In this document: positions 26,786 through 37,100 of the stretch, in pieces
How positions within the stretch are numbered: the first letter of the stretch is position 1
Layout: each line of letters starts with the position of its first letter
Assembly: GCF_001879105.1 (NCBI RefSeq)
Contig: NZ_MLCF01000002.1
Location: 1 to 64,000, forward strand
Length of the DNA stretch: 64,000 bases
Direction: 5' to 3'
DNA from: Mangrovactinospora gilvigrisea
GTDB taxonomy: Bacteria; Actinomycetota; Actinomycetes; Streptomycetales; Streptomycetaceae
Translations under genes and position numbers: made by a program
The notes under the pieces: model-generated
Database searches by the model: none
What the model was told of the DNA's origin: nothing
The model's input: the letters and a program-made list of their open reading frames with translations, nothing else

Positions 26786-27595
26786 ATGGACGACGACGGG
26801 CAGCGCCGGCGGTTGCGCACAGGGTTCGACGAGACGGCGGAGGCGTACGAGCGGAGTCGGCCGGTGTGCCCGCCGCAGCTGTTCGACGACCTGATGGACG
26901 CGGGGAGCCTGTCCCCCGGCGACCGCGTCGTCGAGATCGGCTGCGGCACCGGGCAGGCGAGCGTCCCCATGGCGCAGCGCGGGCTGGCTGTCACCGCCGT
27001 CGAACTGGGCGCCGACCTGGCCGCCCTGGCACGGCGCCGACTGGCTCCCTTCTCTTCCGCCGCCGTGGTGACCTCCGCGTTCGAGGACTTCGAGCCCGCA
27101 GAGGCCGCTCCGTTCGCTGCGGTCGCCGCCTTCAACTGCCTGCACTGGATCGACCCCCACCTGCGCTACGCCAAACCCGCCGCCCTCCTGCCCCCCGGCG
27201 GCCTCCTGGCCGTCGGCACCTGCCACTGGGCGCGGCCGGCCGACGCCGACTCCTTCTGGTTCGAAGTCCCCGACGACTACCGGGCTGTTGGCGGCGAAGG
27301 GGGTCAGATGCTCACTCCCGAGGCGATCGGGCCCTGGCACCTGCCGCCCGAAGCCGAAGAGCACTTCTACGAAGTGGTCGCTGCGCGCTACCCCTTCGCC
27401 CGCACCTACCGGCCCGAGGACTACCTGGCCAACCTCGCCTCTCAGTCCGGCATCCGCAGCCTCGGCGCGGACCGCTCGGCCGAGCTGCTAGAGCGGGTGC
27501 ACCACCGGCTGCAGGCGCGCGGCGGCCACCCGATCACGGCCACCTTCGTCGGCCAGCTCACCCTCGGACGGCGCAAAGCCGACCTGCGCCGCTGA
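26786..27595 (+). CDS. Class I SAM-dependent methyltransferase
   Basis: 269 aa. Motif I VVEIGCGTGQASVPMAQRG binds SAM; the acidic end of strand 2 is TAVELGADL, and the FNCLHWIDP segment marks strand 4, typical of small-molecule methyltransferases of the trans-aconitate/UbiE-like type. The N-terminus FDETAEAYERSRP is also characteristic. The substrate is unknown. ATG 26786 is chosen because AAGGA (26773-26777) lies 8 bases upstream; that site overlaps an in-frame ATG at 26777. A terminator hairpin follows the stop immediately, so it is probably a single-gene unit. Confidence 0.85.
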   Translation: MDDDGQRRRLRTGFDETAEAYERSRPVCPPQLFDDLMDAGSLSPGDRVVEIGCGTGQASVPMAQRGLAVTAVELGADLAALARRRLAPFSSAAVVTSAFEDFEPAEAAPFAAVAAFNCLHWIDPHLRYAKPAALLPPGGLLAVGTCHWARPADADSFWFEVPDDYRAVGGEGGQMLTPEAIGPWHLPPEAEEHFYEVVAARYPFARTYRPEDYLANLASQSGIRSLGADRSAELLERVHHRLQARGGHPITATFVGQLTLGRRKADLRR

Positions 27596-27597
27596 AC

Positions 27598-27620
27598 AGC
27601 CCCCGCGGAGGGAGGGGGCT
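27598..27620 (+). terminator. Terminator of methyltransferase gene
   Basis: AGCCCCC (27598-27604) and GGGGGCT (27614-27620) form a 7-bp GC stem with a 9-base loop starting right after the methyltransferase stop codon. Confidence 0.65.
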
Positions 27621-27640
27621 TCCCGGGCCCCGGAGCCGGT

Positions 27641-27845
27641 GGAACGCCTCGTTCGCCTGAAGCGGCGTGACGGTTCCCCGCTGCCGGCGGTTGGACAGGC
27701 CGCGACGGAAAGGCAATTGCCGATCCGGGGCGGCCGCGGTCCCACTGGCGTGCAACCCCGGGTGGGACCGCAGCCGCCCCGGATCCGCCACGAACCGACC
27801 GCGGGAGCGGAGCGCCTCGTTCGCGTGGCATGGCGTGACGGTTCC
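27641..27845. repeat. Inverted-repeat element flanked by direct repeats
   Basis: A 24-bp near-perfect inverted repeat (arms 27722-27745 and 27762-27785, one mismatch, 16-base loop) lies between two imperfect ~36-bp direct repeats at 27641-27676 and 27809-27845 (both containing CGCCTCGTTCGC, then GGCGTGACGGTTCC). No gene is inside. The order direct repeat, palindrome, direct repeat suggests a small non-coding mobile element or a protein-binding array. Confidence 0.65.
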
Positions 27846-28415
27846 GCACGGGCTGGAGTTGGAGATCACGGACGGGACGGGACTCCCCGTTCCGCGCGGA
27901 CGCGGCCCCACGTTGTGCACCCCGGGGGCCGCGGCCGCGCCCCGCTCGGATGCCAGGCCGGGAGGCCGCCGCGACAGCCGCTACGGCCGCATCCTCTCAA
28001 TCCGCACGTACCGGTGGAACGGCTGCTGGTCGATCAGGTCGGCATGGTGGACGTCGACTACGGCCGACTCGGGCCACGCGTCGTCGGGATGGTGGCGGGT
28101 GCCGGTGGCGTGCCGCACCTCGGCGAGCAACTGCTCGGCGCGCCGGACCGGTTCGCGGCAGCCGTCCAGGCTCAAACGCCTGCAGCCTCACGGCCATCCC
28201 GGCCGAGCTGCGGTCCCGAGTTGTCCGATCAGTGGGCTCGGCGTCCTCCTGATGCGTCTGCAGCCCAGCGAACAGAAGGACCGACTGGATCACGGCTGGT
28301 TGAAGATCCCAGACGGGCCGAGGCTCCCCGAAGGGCCGGCGGACTCGGTCGCCTCCCGCATAGATGACTTTTCGAGTATTCGTTACATTTCGCCTACCTC
28401 GCGCGTTGACCAAGG
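27846..28415. other. Intergenic, possible minus-strand gene scrap
   Basis: No intact gene. On the minus strand about 64 codons (27981-28175) read protein-like (RAEQLLAEVRHATG, ADLIDQQPFHRYVRIERMRP) and end properly, but an in-frame TGA lies just upstream and no start signal is seen; it may be the tail of a decayed gene. The last 80 bases before 28416 are less GC-rich (GAGTATTCGTTACATTTCG) and probably hold the promoter of the glycosyltransferase gene. Confidence 0.4.
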
Positions 28416-30029
28416 GTGCTGGAACCCCCATCAACCCCCACGGCAACACTCGGTCCGGACCGCCGTCCGCGAACCGCTCTGCCACGACCGCATCGCTCCA
28501 GGCCCTGGAACACGGCGATCCCCGCTGCGCTCGCTCTGGCACTCGGGCTATGGAATCTGGGCCGATGCGGCCCGTGGATGGACGAGAGCTACACCTATGC
28601 ATCGATCCACCGCTCCTACCGCGAACTGTGGGGCATGCTGGGCACCGTCGACGCCGTCCACGGCGCCTACTACCTCGCAATGCGCACCCTCGCCCTGGCC
28701 ACAGGGACACTCGGCGAGGTGGAGAGCACGATGCTGCTGATGCGCGCCGTGTCCGTCGCGGCCCTGGTCGCAGCCACCGCGGGAACGGCAGCCATCGGCA
28801 GCCGGCTCGGCAGTCGACGGATCGGCCTGGCGGCCGGCCTGGCGTATGCCGCCTCGCCCCTGGCGACCGGCTACGGGCAGGAAGCCCGCTCCTACGCCCT
28901 GGTCACCGCCGGCGCCGTAGTCGCGGTCCTGCTGCTGTGCCGTGCGGTGGAGCGGCCGCACAGCACCGGACGGTGGGGCGCGCTGGCCGCGGCGACCTGC
29001 GCGACGGTCACCCTCCACATCTTCTCGATCACGATCCTCGCGGTCATGGCCGCGGCGCTGGCCTCCTCCCGTGCAGGACGGCGTGTCTGGCGGCCCTGGC
29101 TCATCACGGCCGCGACGACCGTCGCCGTCGCCCTTCCGCTGATCCTCCTCAGCCAGGCCGAAGCGGCCCAGGTCGGCTGGATCCACCCGCCGTCCTGGGC
29201 GGACATCGCTCACCTGACTTCCGCCTTCGCCGGCGCCGGCCGTCCGGCTCTCATCTTCACCCTCGGGTGTGCGGCCGTGGGAACGACCCTGGCACCGCAT
29301 CGGCGCCCAGGCGCGCTGTCTTTGCGAGCAGTGGCCCTCAACTGGTGCCTGCTGCCACCCGCGCTGCTGCTTGCGGCCTCCTGGCTGACGCCGGTCTACC
29401 AACTTCGGTACGTCCTGCTCGCGCTGCCCGGACTGGCTCTGCTGGTGGGCGCCGGAGCCGTCGGCGGGGCCGAGCGCATCCAAGCGGGACTCCAGCACCT
29501 ACCCGGCGTCCGCCTGCCCTCGGCGCTTCCGCTGGCTGCAATCGGCGCCGCGATCGTGGCGCTGCACGTGCCCCAGCAGGCGGGCGTGCGGGTGCCCGAT
29601 TACCGCGACGTCGACGTGCGCGCCGTCGCCGCGACCGTCGCACGGCAGGCGCAGCGCGGTGACGCTGCGCTGTTCATCTCCGACCGGATGCGGCTCGCCG
29701 AGCTGGACTACCCCCAGGCCTTCGCGCACCTTGCGGACGTCCAGCTCGCAGTGTCGCCGGCCCGATCCGACACACTCACCGGGTATTCACGGCCCATCTC
29801 CCGGCTCCAACCCGTGTGGCACCGCTATCGCCGGGTGCTGGTCATCGACATGGATCCCCGCTGGCGCAACCCGGCCGCCGACCGTCCGATCTACACAGCG
29901 CTCACAGCCAACGACTATGCGCAGCAGAGTGTCACACGCGTCCTCGGCGCTCACGTGCGGGTCTTCCACGCCTGTCGCTTCGCCGAGCGCACCAAGACCG
30001 CCGACTGCCATGACAGGGCAGGACGATAG
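28416..30029 (+). CDS. Membrane glycosyltransferase, GT39/ArnT-like (GT-C fold)
   Basis: 537-aa polytopic membrane protein. After a basic N-terminus the first helix is TAIPAALALALGLWNLG, followed by the extracytoplasmic motif GPWMDESYTYASI. The DE pair at this place is the hallmark of lipid-phosphate-sugar-dependent GT-C enzymes (family 39 and ArnT type). HGAYYLAMR and about nine further helices follow, then a soluble C-terminal domain from about residue 385 (VPDYRDVDVRAVAATV). Expected role: transfer of mannose or another sugar from a polyprenyl phosphate to a wall, lipid or protein acceptor outside the membrane. GTG 28416 is the longest start; its ribosome binding site is weak. It stands alone. 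Confidence 0.75.
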   Translation: MLEPPSTPTATLGPDRRPRTALPRPHRSRPWNTAIPAALALALGLWNLGRCGPWMDESYTYASIHRSYRELWGMLGTVDAVHGAYYLAMRTLALATGTLGEVESTMLLMRAVSVAALVAATAGTAAIGSRLGSRRIGLAAGLAYAASPLATGYGQEARSYALVTAGAVVAVLLLCRAVERPHSTGRWGALAAATCATVTLHIFSITILAVMAAALASSRAGRRVWRPWLITAATTVAVALPLILLSQAEAAQVGWIHPPSWADIAHLTSAFAGAGRPALIFTLGCAAVGTTLAPHRRPGALSLRAVALNWCLLPPALLLAASWLTPVYQLRYVLLALPGLALLVGAGAVGGAERIQAGLQHLPGVRLPSALPLAAIGAAIVALHVPQQAGVRVPDYRDVDVRAVAATVARQAQRGDAALFISDRMRLAELDYPQAFAHLADVQLAVSPARSDTLTGYSRPISRLQPVWHRYRRVLVIDMDPRWRNPAADRPIYTALTANDYAQQSVTRVLGAHVRVFHACRFAERTKTADCHDRAGR

Positions 30030-30361
30030 GGGTCACCAACCAGGTCGAGCGAAATACCCATCCGTGGGCCAAGCTATGCGCTCCGGGCTGGCGGAGAGCA
30101 GTCGCACGTCCTGGATGTCCACAAGGCATGCCCAGTCCGAGCGCTTGGGCCTCAAGCGGCGGGCGGAATTGACTTCAATTCTTCTACTGCGCACGATAAG
30201 CGGATGTTCGACCTCGCGCTGGCCTCTCCCTCTCCTTTTTCCTCACCTGGTGCGGACGGTGCTCACTCCATCGCCCCAGAGCCTTCTTTCTTTGCAGTGC
30301 CGTGGGATGAGTCTTCAGCTCGGAGGTCGGCGATCTTGGCCCCACGTGCACGAGGCCAGCA
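30030..30361. other. Intergenic, 332 bases
   Basis: No supportable gene. The stretch 30165-30300 is unusually AT-rich for the window (CTTCTACTGCGCACGATAAG, TTCTTTCTTTGCAG) and probably contains the promoter of the downstream membrane protein. Confidence 0.45.
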
Positions 30362-31024
30362 GTGAGTACGCCACCGCTGTGGTTGGAACGGTCAGCGGCC
30401 ACCCGGTACACCGTGGCGGCGGCCGTGGGGCTCGTGGTGGCCGTGCTGCCGACCATCGAGCTGGCGCGACAGCACGGCAGCGTCCTTGTGGTGGTGATCG
30501 GGGGCTTTTGCGCGGTCCTGGCAGGGCTCGTGCTGGGGATCCGGGTCTCCCGGGCGGCCGTCTACAGCACCGACGGGTCCGTGGTGATCAGGAATTACCT
30601 GTGGACCCGCCGCGTCCCGATCCGCGATGTCCTGGGCGTCGAGGCCGGGAGGTTGTACTGGTGTGGCCGCCGCGGCCGGCTGCGCCGATCCCGTATCACA
30701 GCGGTAAGTGTTCCCATCGGAAACCGGTACAGCTTCGCGAGCGACGGCCCCGGTGGAAGACGTGCCACGGACATGCAGCAACAGCTGCACTCATGGATCG
30801 ACCAGGTCATTGGTGCGCAGATCAAGGGCCGGGCGAGGCGGGCAGCGCACCTGGATGACGCCGAGCTGGCCAGGGAGGCTCGAGTGGCCGCCGCGGGGGT
30901 GCACTGGGAACACCGCCGACGCCGGTTCGCACACAAGCCGCCGCGACCGCGCTGGGGCATCCTCACAACAGCGACCGAGTGCGAGGTCACGGCCCGCTCC
31001 GGGCAGCCGAAGAATGCACATTGA
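30362..31024 (+). CDS. Membrane protein with PH-like domain
   Basis: 220 aa. Two adjacent membrane helices (YTVAAAVGLVVAVLPTIELA and VLVVVIGGFCAVLAGLVLGI) are followed by a beta-rich cytoplasmic segment (AVYSTDGSVVIRNYLWTR, then VPIRDVLGVEAG and ITAVSVPIGN). This is the layout of bacterial PH-domain (bPH) membrane proteins common in actinomycetes. The C-terminus is basic and helical. GTG 30362 has GAGG about 9 bases upstream. Function unknown. It is convergent with the second Rhs gene, so it is unlikely to be a coupled immunity gene, although a membrane position would suit one. Confidence 0.65.
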   Translation: MSTPPLWLERSAATRYTVAAAVGLVVAVLPTIELARQHGSVLVVVIGGFCAVLAGLVLGIRVSRAAVYSTDGSVVIRNYLWTRRVPIRDVLGVEAGRLYWCGRRGRLRRSRITAVSVPIGNRYSFASDGPGGRRATDMQQQLHSWIDQVIGAQIKGRARRAAHLDDAELAREARVAAAGVHWEHRRRRFAHKPPRPRWGILTTATECEVTARSGQPKNAH

Positions 31025-31147
31025 GTCCTTGTGTCGCTGGCAGATCGGTCCAGCTTCAGGGCGCGGTTCGCCATGTCGGGCGCCTTCGCGCGCCGAGTTT
31101 CGGGTGGTCGCCGCTCTCGGGCCTCCGACAGCGGCGCCCACCCGCCG

Positions 31148-34100
31148 TCAGTGGCCCTCGATCGTCTGGATGAGGCCCCAGGACAAGCCGGCCGCTGTCG
31201 CTGCTACGTCGAACGCCTTCCAGTTGACGTGTCGGTGGCTTAGGTGGGCGATTTCCTGTTCCAGCCTCCTGGCGGCGAGGATCTGAGCGCCCCGGGGGGA
31301 TCGCCGCGTGGCCGAGAACAGGTTCTGCAGCTCCTTCTCCGCCTTCATCAGCTGTTTGCCGCTCGCGCTGTCCTCGTGGCCTGCGACGAAGCCCAAGGCG
31401 TCGAGGGCCAGGCCGACATACGTTGCGGGGTTCGACCGGTTCTTCTTCTTCAGTGCCTGATGGACATCGTCGGCGGCGGAGATGATGTCCACCGTCAGCG
31501 CGGCCGCGCCGGTGACGGCATCGAGGACCGGGATCTCCGCAGTGGCGAGCGCGAGGACGTCCAAGAACGGCGCTGCGGCCTTGGCGTACTTGGTGACGTC
31601 GGAGGCGATGTGTTCGACGTCGTGCCACAGGCCGCCGAGGCTGAACTGTCCGTTCAGGTCGAGGCTGTTGACCGGGTCGCCGTCGCAGTAGATGTAGGTG
31701 CCGGTGGTGCCGTTGGGCCTGGGATCGGTCTGCAGGAAGCGGCCCTGGGCCGGGTTGTACAACCGTGCGCCCATCAGCAGCAGGCCGGTGGGGGTGTCGG
31801 TTTGGCGCTGGTGGGCGCCGAGCCAGCCGTACCGCTCGGGCTGCGTGGTGGGGGTGCGGGGCAGCCCGTACTCGGTGGTTTCGGTATAGGTGATCAGCTC
31901 GTCTGAGTCCGGGGCCGCGGTGGCGGTGGTGTCGCCGTGCGGGGAGGCGAGGTGGAGCAGCAGGTGTCCGCTGCTGGAGGCGGTCAGGGCCAGGCTGCCG
32001 GTCAGGTCGGTGAGGTTGCGGGTGGTGGTGCCGTCCAGTTCCTCCACCCAGCTGGGGGAGTCGCTGGTGCCCGGGTAGTGGTTGATCTGGGTGCGTCCGG
32101 GGTTTGCCGTGTCGGTGCGGTGGGCCGGGCGGTGGGCGGGGTCCAGGGTGTTGGCGATGGTGCGGCCGGCTTGCCGCTGGAGGTGGACCAGGTCGTTGAG
32201 GTAGAAGCCGAGGACGGTGTCGGCGGCGCCGGGGCTTCCGGCGGTCGGGGAGTCGGCGGCGGGCAGCAGGGTGATGCGGCCGAAGGCGTCGTAGGCCAGG
32301 CCCGCGTCGGAGCCTTGCGGCTGGAGTCGGTCGGCGGTGTCGTAGGTGTGCTGGGTGCTGGCGGAGGTGGTGGAGGCCTGGCCGTTGGCGCCCGGGGCAG
32401 CGGTGGTCAGGGCGGTGCGGTTGGAGTTGGCGTCGAAGCTGTAGGTGCGGGCCATGGTCTTGGGTTCCGGGCTGGTGGTGTCGGTGTCCAGGACGGTCTG
32501 CAGACGGCCGGCGTGGTCGTAGCGGTACAGCTGGCGCGAGTCGCGGGAGGCGGTTTCGCAGACCTTGCCGAAGCCGTCGTAGGAGCGGGTGAAGACCAGC
32601 AGCACGGTGCCGTCGCGGTGGTAGACCAGCCGCATGAGGCGTCCGGCCGCATCGGTCAGTGCGGTGGAGGTCAGGCCGCCGGGGTAGGTCTGGGTGGTGA
32701 GGTTGCCGTCGGGGTCGTAGGCGCCGGCGAACGCACCGTCGATGCCGGTGTCGGTGATGCGGGTGCACAACGCGCGGTGCTCGGCCTGGCTGGACCAGGT
32801 CTGGGTGCGGGTCCCCTGTGGGTCGGTGACCGAGGCCACGTGTCCGTCGGCGTCGTAGGTGGTGGCGGTGGTGGCGCCGTCGGCGTCGGTGTAGGTGGTG
32901 CGGCGTCCGAAGTCGTCGTAGGCCCGGGTGATGGTGCGGGTGACCTTGTCGACGGTGGTGGAGGTCGCGGTGACCTGCCCGGTGGCCTCGTCGTAGCGGG
33001 TGGTGACTGCCGGCAGGGCCGTGCCGAGGGTGGCGGTAGTGGTGACCTGGGTCATCCGCCAGGTCTGCGGGTCGTAGGTGGTGGTGGCGGTGCGGTGCTG
33101 GGCGCGGCCGGCGGCGTCGGTGACGGTGTCGGTGACCTCGGTGGGAGCGCCCCAGACGGTGTAGGCCGTGGTGTGGTGGGTGGGCAGGTCGGGCAACCCG
33201 GGGACATTGGGTTGCCCGGATCGGAAGACCTTGCAGGGCAGGCCGCCCCAGGCGGGGTGGTTGGCGGTGTCGGGGTCGGTGCTGTCTGCGTCCCCGTAGT
33301 AGCTGCTGCGCGTGGTGCGCGGGTCGTGCGAATCGGCGACCGGTTCGACGGCGTTGGCCGCGGGCATCGTGGCGGCGGCGAGCTGCCCGCTGGGGCTGTA
33401 GGTGGTTGTGGTGGCCAGGCGCAGTCCGTCGGGGTCGAAGGTGGCCACCAGCGGGGTGCGCAGCGCCCAGCCGGAGTGATCGGTGCCCAGGGTGTAGATG
33501 CGGGTGCTGTCCTGGCGGTCGCCGATCGCCGGGAGGCCGATTCCGCCGTCGGCGTCCGGGAGCGCGGCGATCTCCGCGTCTGTCAGGGCGCGGTCGTAGG
33601 CGCGGACGTCGGCGACCGACCCGTGGAAGTAGTCGGTGAACGCGTCGTCGAGGAAGCCGCGTCCGATCTCCATGGCGCTGGTCGACTCACTGCGGGCCGG
33701 CGCCGGGGCGCTGCCGGCGTGGGCGCCGTTGACGTACAGCGCGACTGTCGCGGTGGCGGTGTCGTAGACGCCGGTCAGGTGGGTCCAGGTGTCGGTGAGG
33801 GCCGGGTGCGGGGAGACCGCGTGTTCGCCGGTCGGGGGGCCGAACTGCCAGCGGTCGGTGTCTTTGGCGTAGCGGAGCACAAAGACGCTGGAGGTGGCGG
33901 TATCGGGTTGGGCCAGGACGGTCTGGTAGCTGTTTTGGGGGTCGGCGGTGTTGGTTTTCACCCAGGCGGCTACGGAGTAGGAGCCGCTGGTTGTGATTGC
34001 TGGGCCAAGGGTGGTGATGTGGCCCGTCTTTCCGTCCAGGACGGCGCAGCCGCCGTGGTCGGTGGACCAGGTCACGCCCTGCGGGGAGGTGGTGGCGGTG

Positions 34101-37100
34101 TTGGTGCCGAGGGTGTCGGGGGCGGTGTGGTCGTGTCCGTCGTTCAGTCGCCACCAGCCGGTGGGCGGAGTGAGGTTGGCGGCCACCGCGTCCTTGCTGG
34201 TGCGAAGCGGCAGGTGGAGGCTGCCGCCTGTGGGGTGGCCTTCCTCGGTGCCGGTGTCGTAGGCGGTGTGGGCGTGCTCCCGCGCCCATACGCCTGGTTG
34301 TCCGGTGGCTGGGGCGGCGGGCAGCAGGGGGATCTCGCCGGGGTTCAGCTCGCGGTCGTAGATGCGGGCGTCGCTGATCTCGCCTGCGAAGCCCGCGCCC
34401 GCATAGCCGGGCCCGCCGATCTCGAACCGGTTGCCGGTGCGCGGTTGAGGCGCCGTCAGGACTCCGGTGCTGCCCGGGCGTCCGTCGGCATACAGGTGCA
34501 GCTCGCCGGTTGCGGCGCGGAAGGTTGCCACCAGTCCGGTCCAGATGCCGGCCTCCGCGGGGGCGGCGGCGATGGCGCAGGCGCTGGACGCCTCCGATGC
34601 GTCGCGATCGGTCATGCACCACACCCAGGTGTTGTGCGCGGCCGAGTAGCCCAGGCGCAGGTGGTCGTTGTGCTGGCCGACCTGGCCGACGACGATGGCG
34701 TCCCGGTCGGTGCGCGCCAGGCGGGCCCACACGGTCAGCGAGACGTCCCGTCCTGCCTCGATCAGCGGTTCGTCGATGACCACGGCAGCATCGGCCGAGC
34801 CGGGGAAGGTGGCGACGATGCCGCGGACGGGGTCGTGCTGCCAACCGACGCTTTCGTGCACGGTGCCGGGGTGTCCCAGCCCGGAGGCGTCGTAGGCAGT
34901 GCGGCCGCCGCCCTCGTTCAGCATCCACCGTCCCGTCAGGTCGGTTGCCGGCGGCGGGCCGGGATGGGAGTCGGCCACCAGGTGAGCGGGACCGTAGGTG
35001 TCCAGCAGTTCCTTGCCGTCCGCGCTGTAGTAGCGGCGGGTGTCCAGTTGGGTTGCGGTTCCCCTGGTGCCGTCGGGGTCCTCGCGCAGTGCCCGGTAGC
35101 GGTTGTTGGCGCTCAGGGTGCGCACGGTGTTGCCCAGGGCGCGCGCATCGTACTCGGTGGTGGTGATCCGCCAGTCGGGTTCGATCTCCGCCCCGGTGTC
35201 GGGGTCGGCCGTGCCGCCCCAGGCGGCATGGTTGACCGCGCGGCCGTTGACATCGATCCCGACGATGTCCGCCCAGCTGAACTCATCCGGGGTGATGTCC
35301 GTCGGAGCGGTGCCGGCCGGGTTGTGGCCGGGCGGGAAGACCGCCGAGACGTCGGTGGGCGCGTCCTTTTGCGCCCAGCGGGCCACCGAGGCGGCGGACA
35401 GGTCCGGCAGCCCGGGCCCGGACAGCGGCAGATCGTAGACGACGGCAGTGGATTCCGAGGTGCCGCCGTGCTCGGCGTTGTGGGTGCGCACGACCTTCGT
35501 CAACCGGGCGTGATGGTCCGGGTCTTGCGGGTCGGGCGTGTACTGCAGGTGCCAGGGTGCCTCGCCGGGCGGGGTCACGGTTTCCAGGCGGCCTCCGTCG
35601 TCGTAGGTGTAGGCGGTGGCCAGGCTGGTGCGGGTGTCGGTGGCCGTGGTCAGCCGGCCGTGCTCGTCGTCGTAGGCGTACTCGGCGACCGGGATGAGGA
35701 TCGGGGCGGGAGCGGCGCCACCGGAACCGTTGTCCTGGTGCTTGTAGGACACCCGGGTGCAGCGCCTGCCGGCGGGCAGGTCCTGGTAGGTGAAGACCAG
35801 GGCGCGGCAGCCGGCCATGAAGCTTCCCGGACTGCACAGCCCGCCGGCCGGGTTGGCGGCGTCCACCTCGGTCGGCCAGCCCGTGGCTTCGTCGTAGGTG
35901 ACCTGGGACAGCGCCGCGGCGGCCGCGTCGGCGGCGGCCAGGGTGACGGTGCGCGGCAGGAAGTAGGCGGGCACCGAGGGCCCGCCGTGCCCGACGCCGG
36001 AGCGGCGCACGAAGGTGACGGTGTTGCCGCCGCGGTCGGTCAGCGTGTAGGTGCGCTGCCCGTCGAAGGACAGCTTCAGGTGCATCGAGGCGGCATCCGA
36101 CACGCCGGTGTACGTGGCCGGTCCCGTCATCGTCCCGGTCTCCTGGACGAACGGCAGCATGCTGCCGCCCTCTTCACGGATCGTCACCGCACCCGGTCCG
36201 GTGTCGGTCAGCGCCTGATAGTCCGCGCCGGCACCGGGCACCTTGATGATCGAGCGCCACCCCGGGCCGAACAGCCCCGACTCCTGGCTTGCGGGATCGG
36301 CGGAGACGAAGGTGCGCGACAGAGCCAGCCCACCGCCGTGGCTGCCGATGCTCACATCCGGATCGGTCACCTCAAACGCCCCGGTCAGCAGGCTGAGTCG
36401 ACCGGGAGCAAGCGTCGTGGTGGCGTGCGAGTCCGCCAAGCCGAACCGGTCCAAGGTCACCTCCGCCGGGTCCGTGACGCCCGGTGCCTCGGGCGGCCGG
36501 GCATCGGGGAACGCGTAAAGGACGGCGACCTCGGCGGAGGACAGGGCGTAGTGGAAGGCGCGGACGTCGCTGATCGACCCGTGGGCCCAGTTGTTGACCT
36601 GGTCGTCGACGAAGCCGTGCCCCATCGTCAACGCCCCGGAGGCGAACCCGGTGCCGGTGAACACCACGGTCTGCTGGGCGACACCGTCCAGGTAGAGCGT
36701 CATGGTGTTGGCGGCCGCGTCGTAGACGCCCGCCACGTGCGTCCAGCGGCCGGCCTGGAAGGGCCCGCGCACGCTCACCGAGCCCGGTACCAGATCCGCC
36801 AGCGGCCGCAGGAACACGAACTCCCCCGCGGACCGGTACTCCAGGTAGAACCCCGAGACGTGGGTGCCCGGTTGGATCAGAAAGGTGTGGGTGCCGGAGG
36901 TACCCGTGTCCGCCTTGATCCACGCCGACAGGCTGAACGCGCCGGCGGTGTCGACCGCCGGGGCATTGGTGACGATCTGGCCCGTCCCGTCGAAGGCGAC
37001 CGCCCCGCCGCGCTCATCGCTCCAGGTCGCCCCGCCGGAGAGCGTCCCGTTGTTGCCGCCCACCGTATCGCCGGCGACTGTTCCGCTCCCTTCGGCAAGC

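Noticed and set aside
30362-31024. Immunity gene for the second Rhs protein
   Set aside because: It is convergent with the Rhs gene, not downstream on the same strand, and its layout fits a general PH-domain membrane protein.
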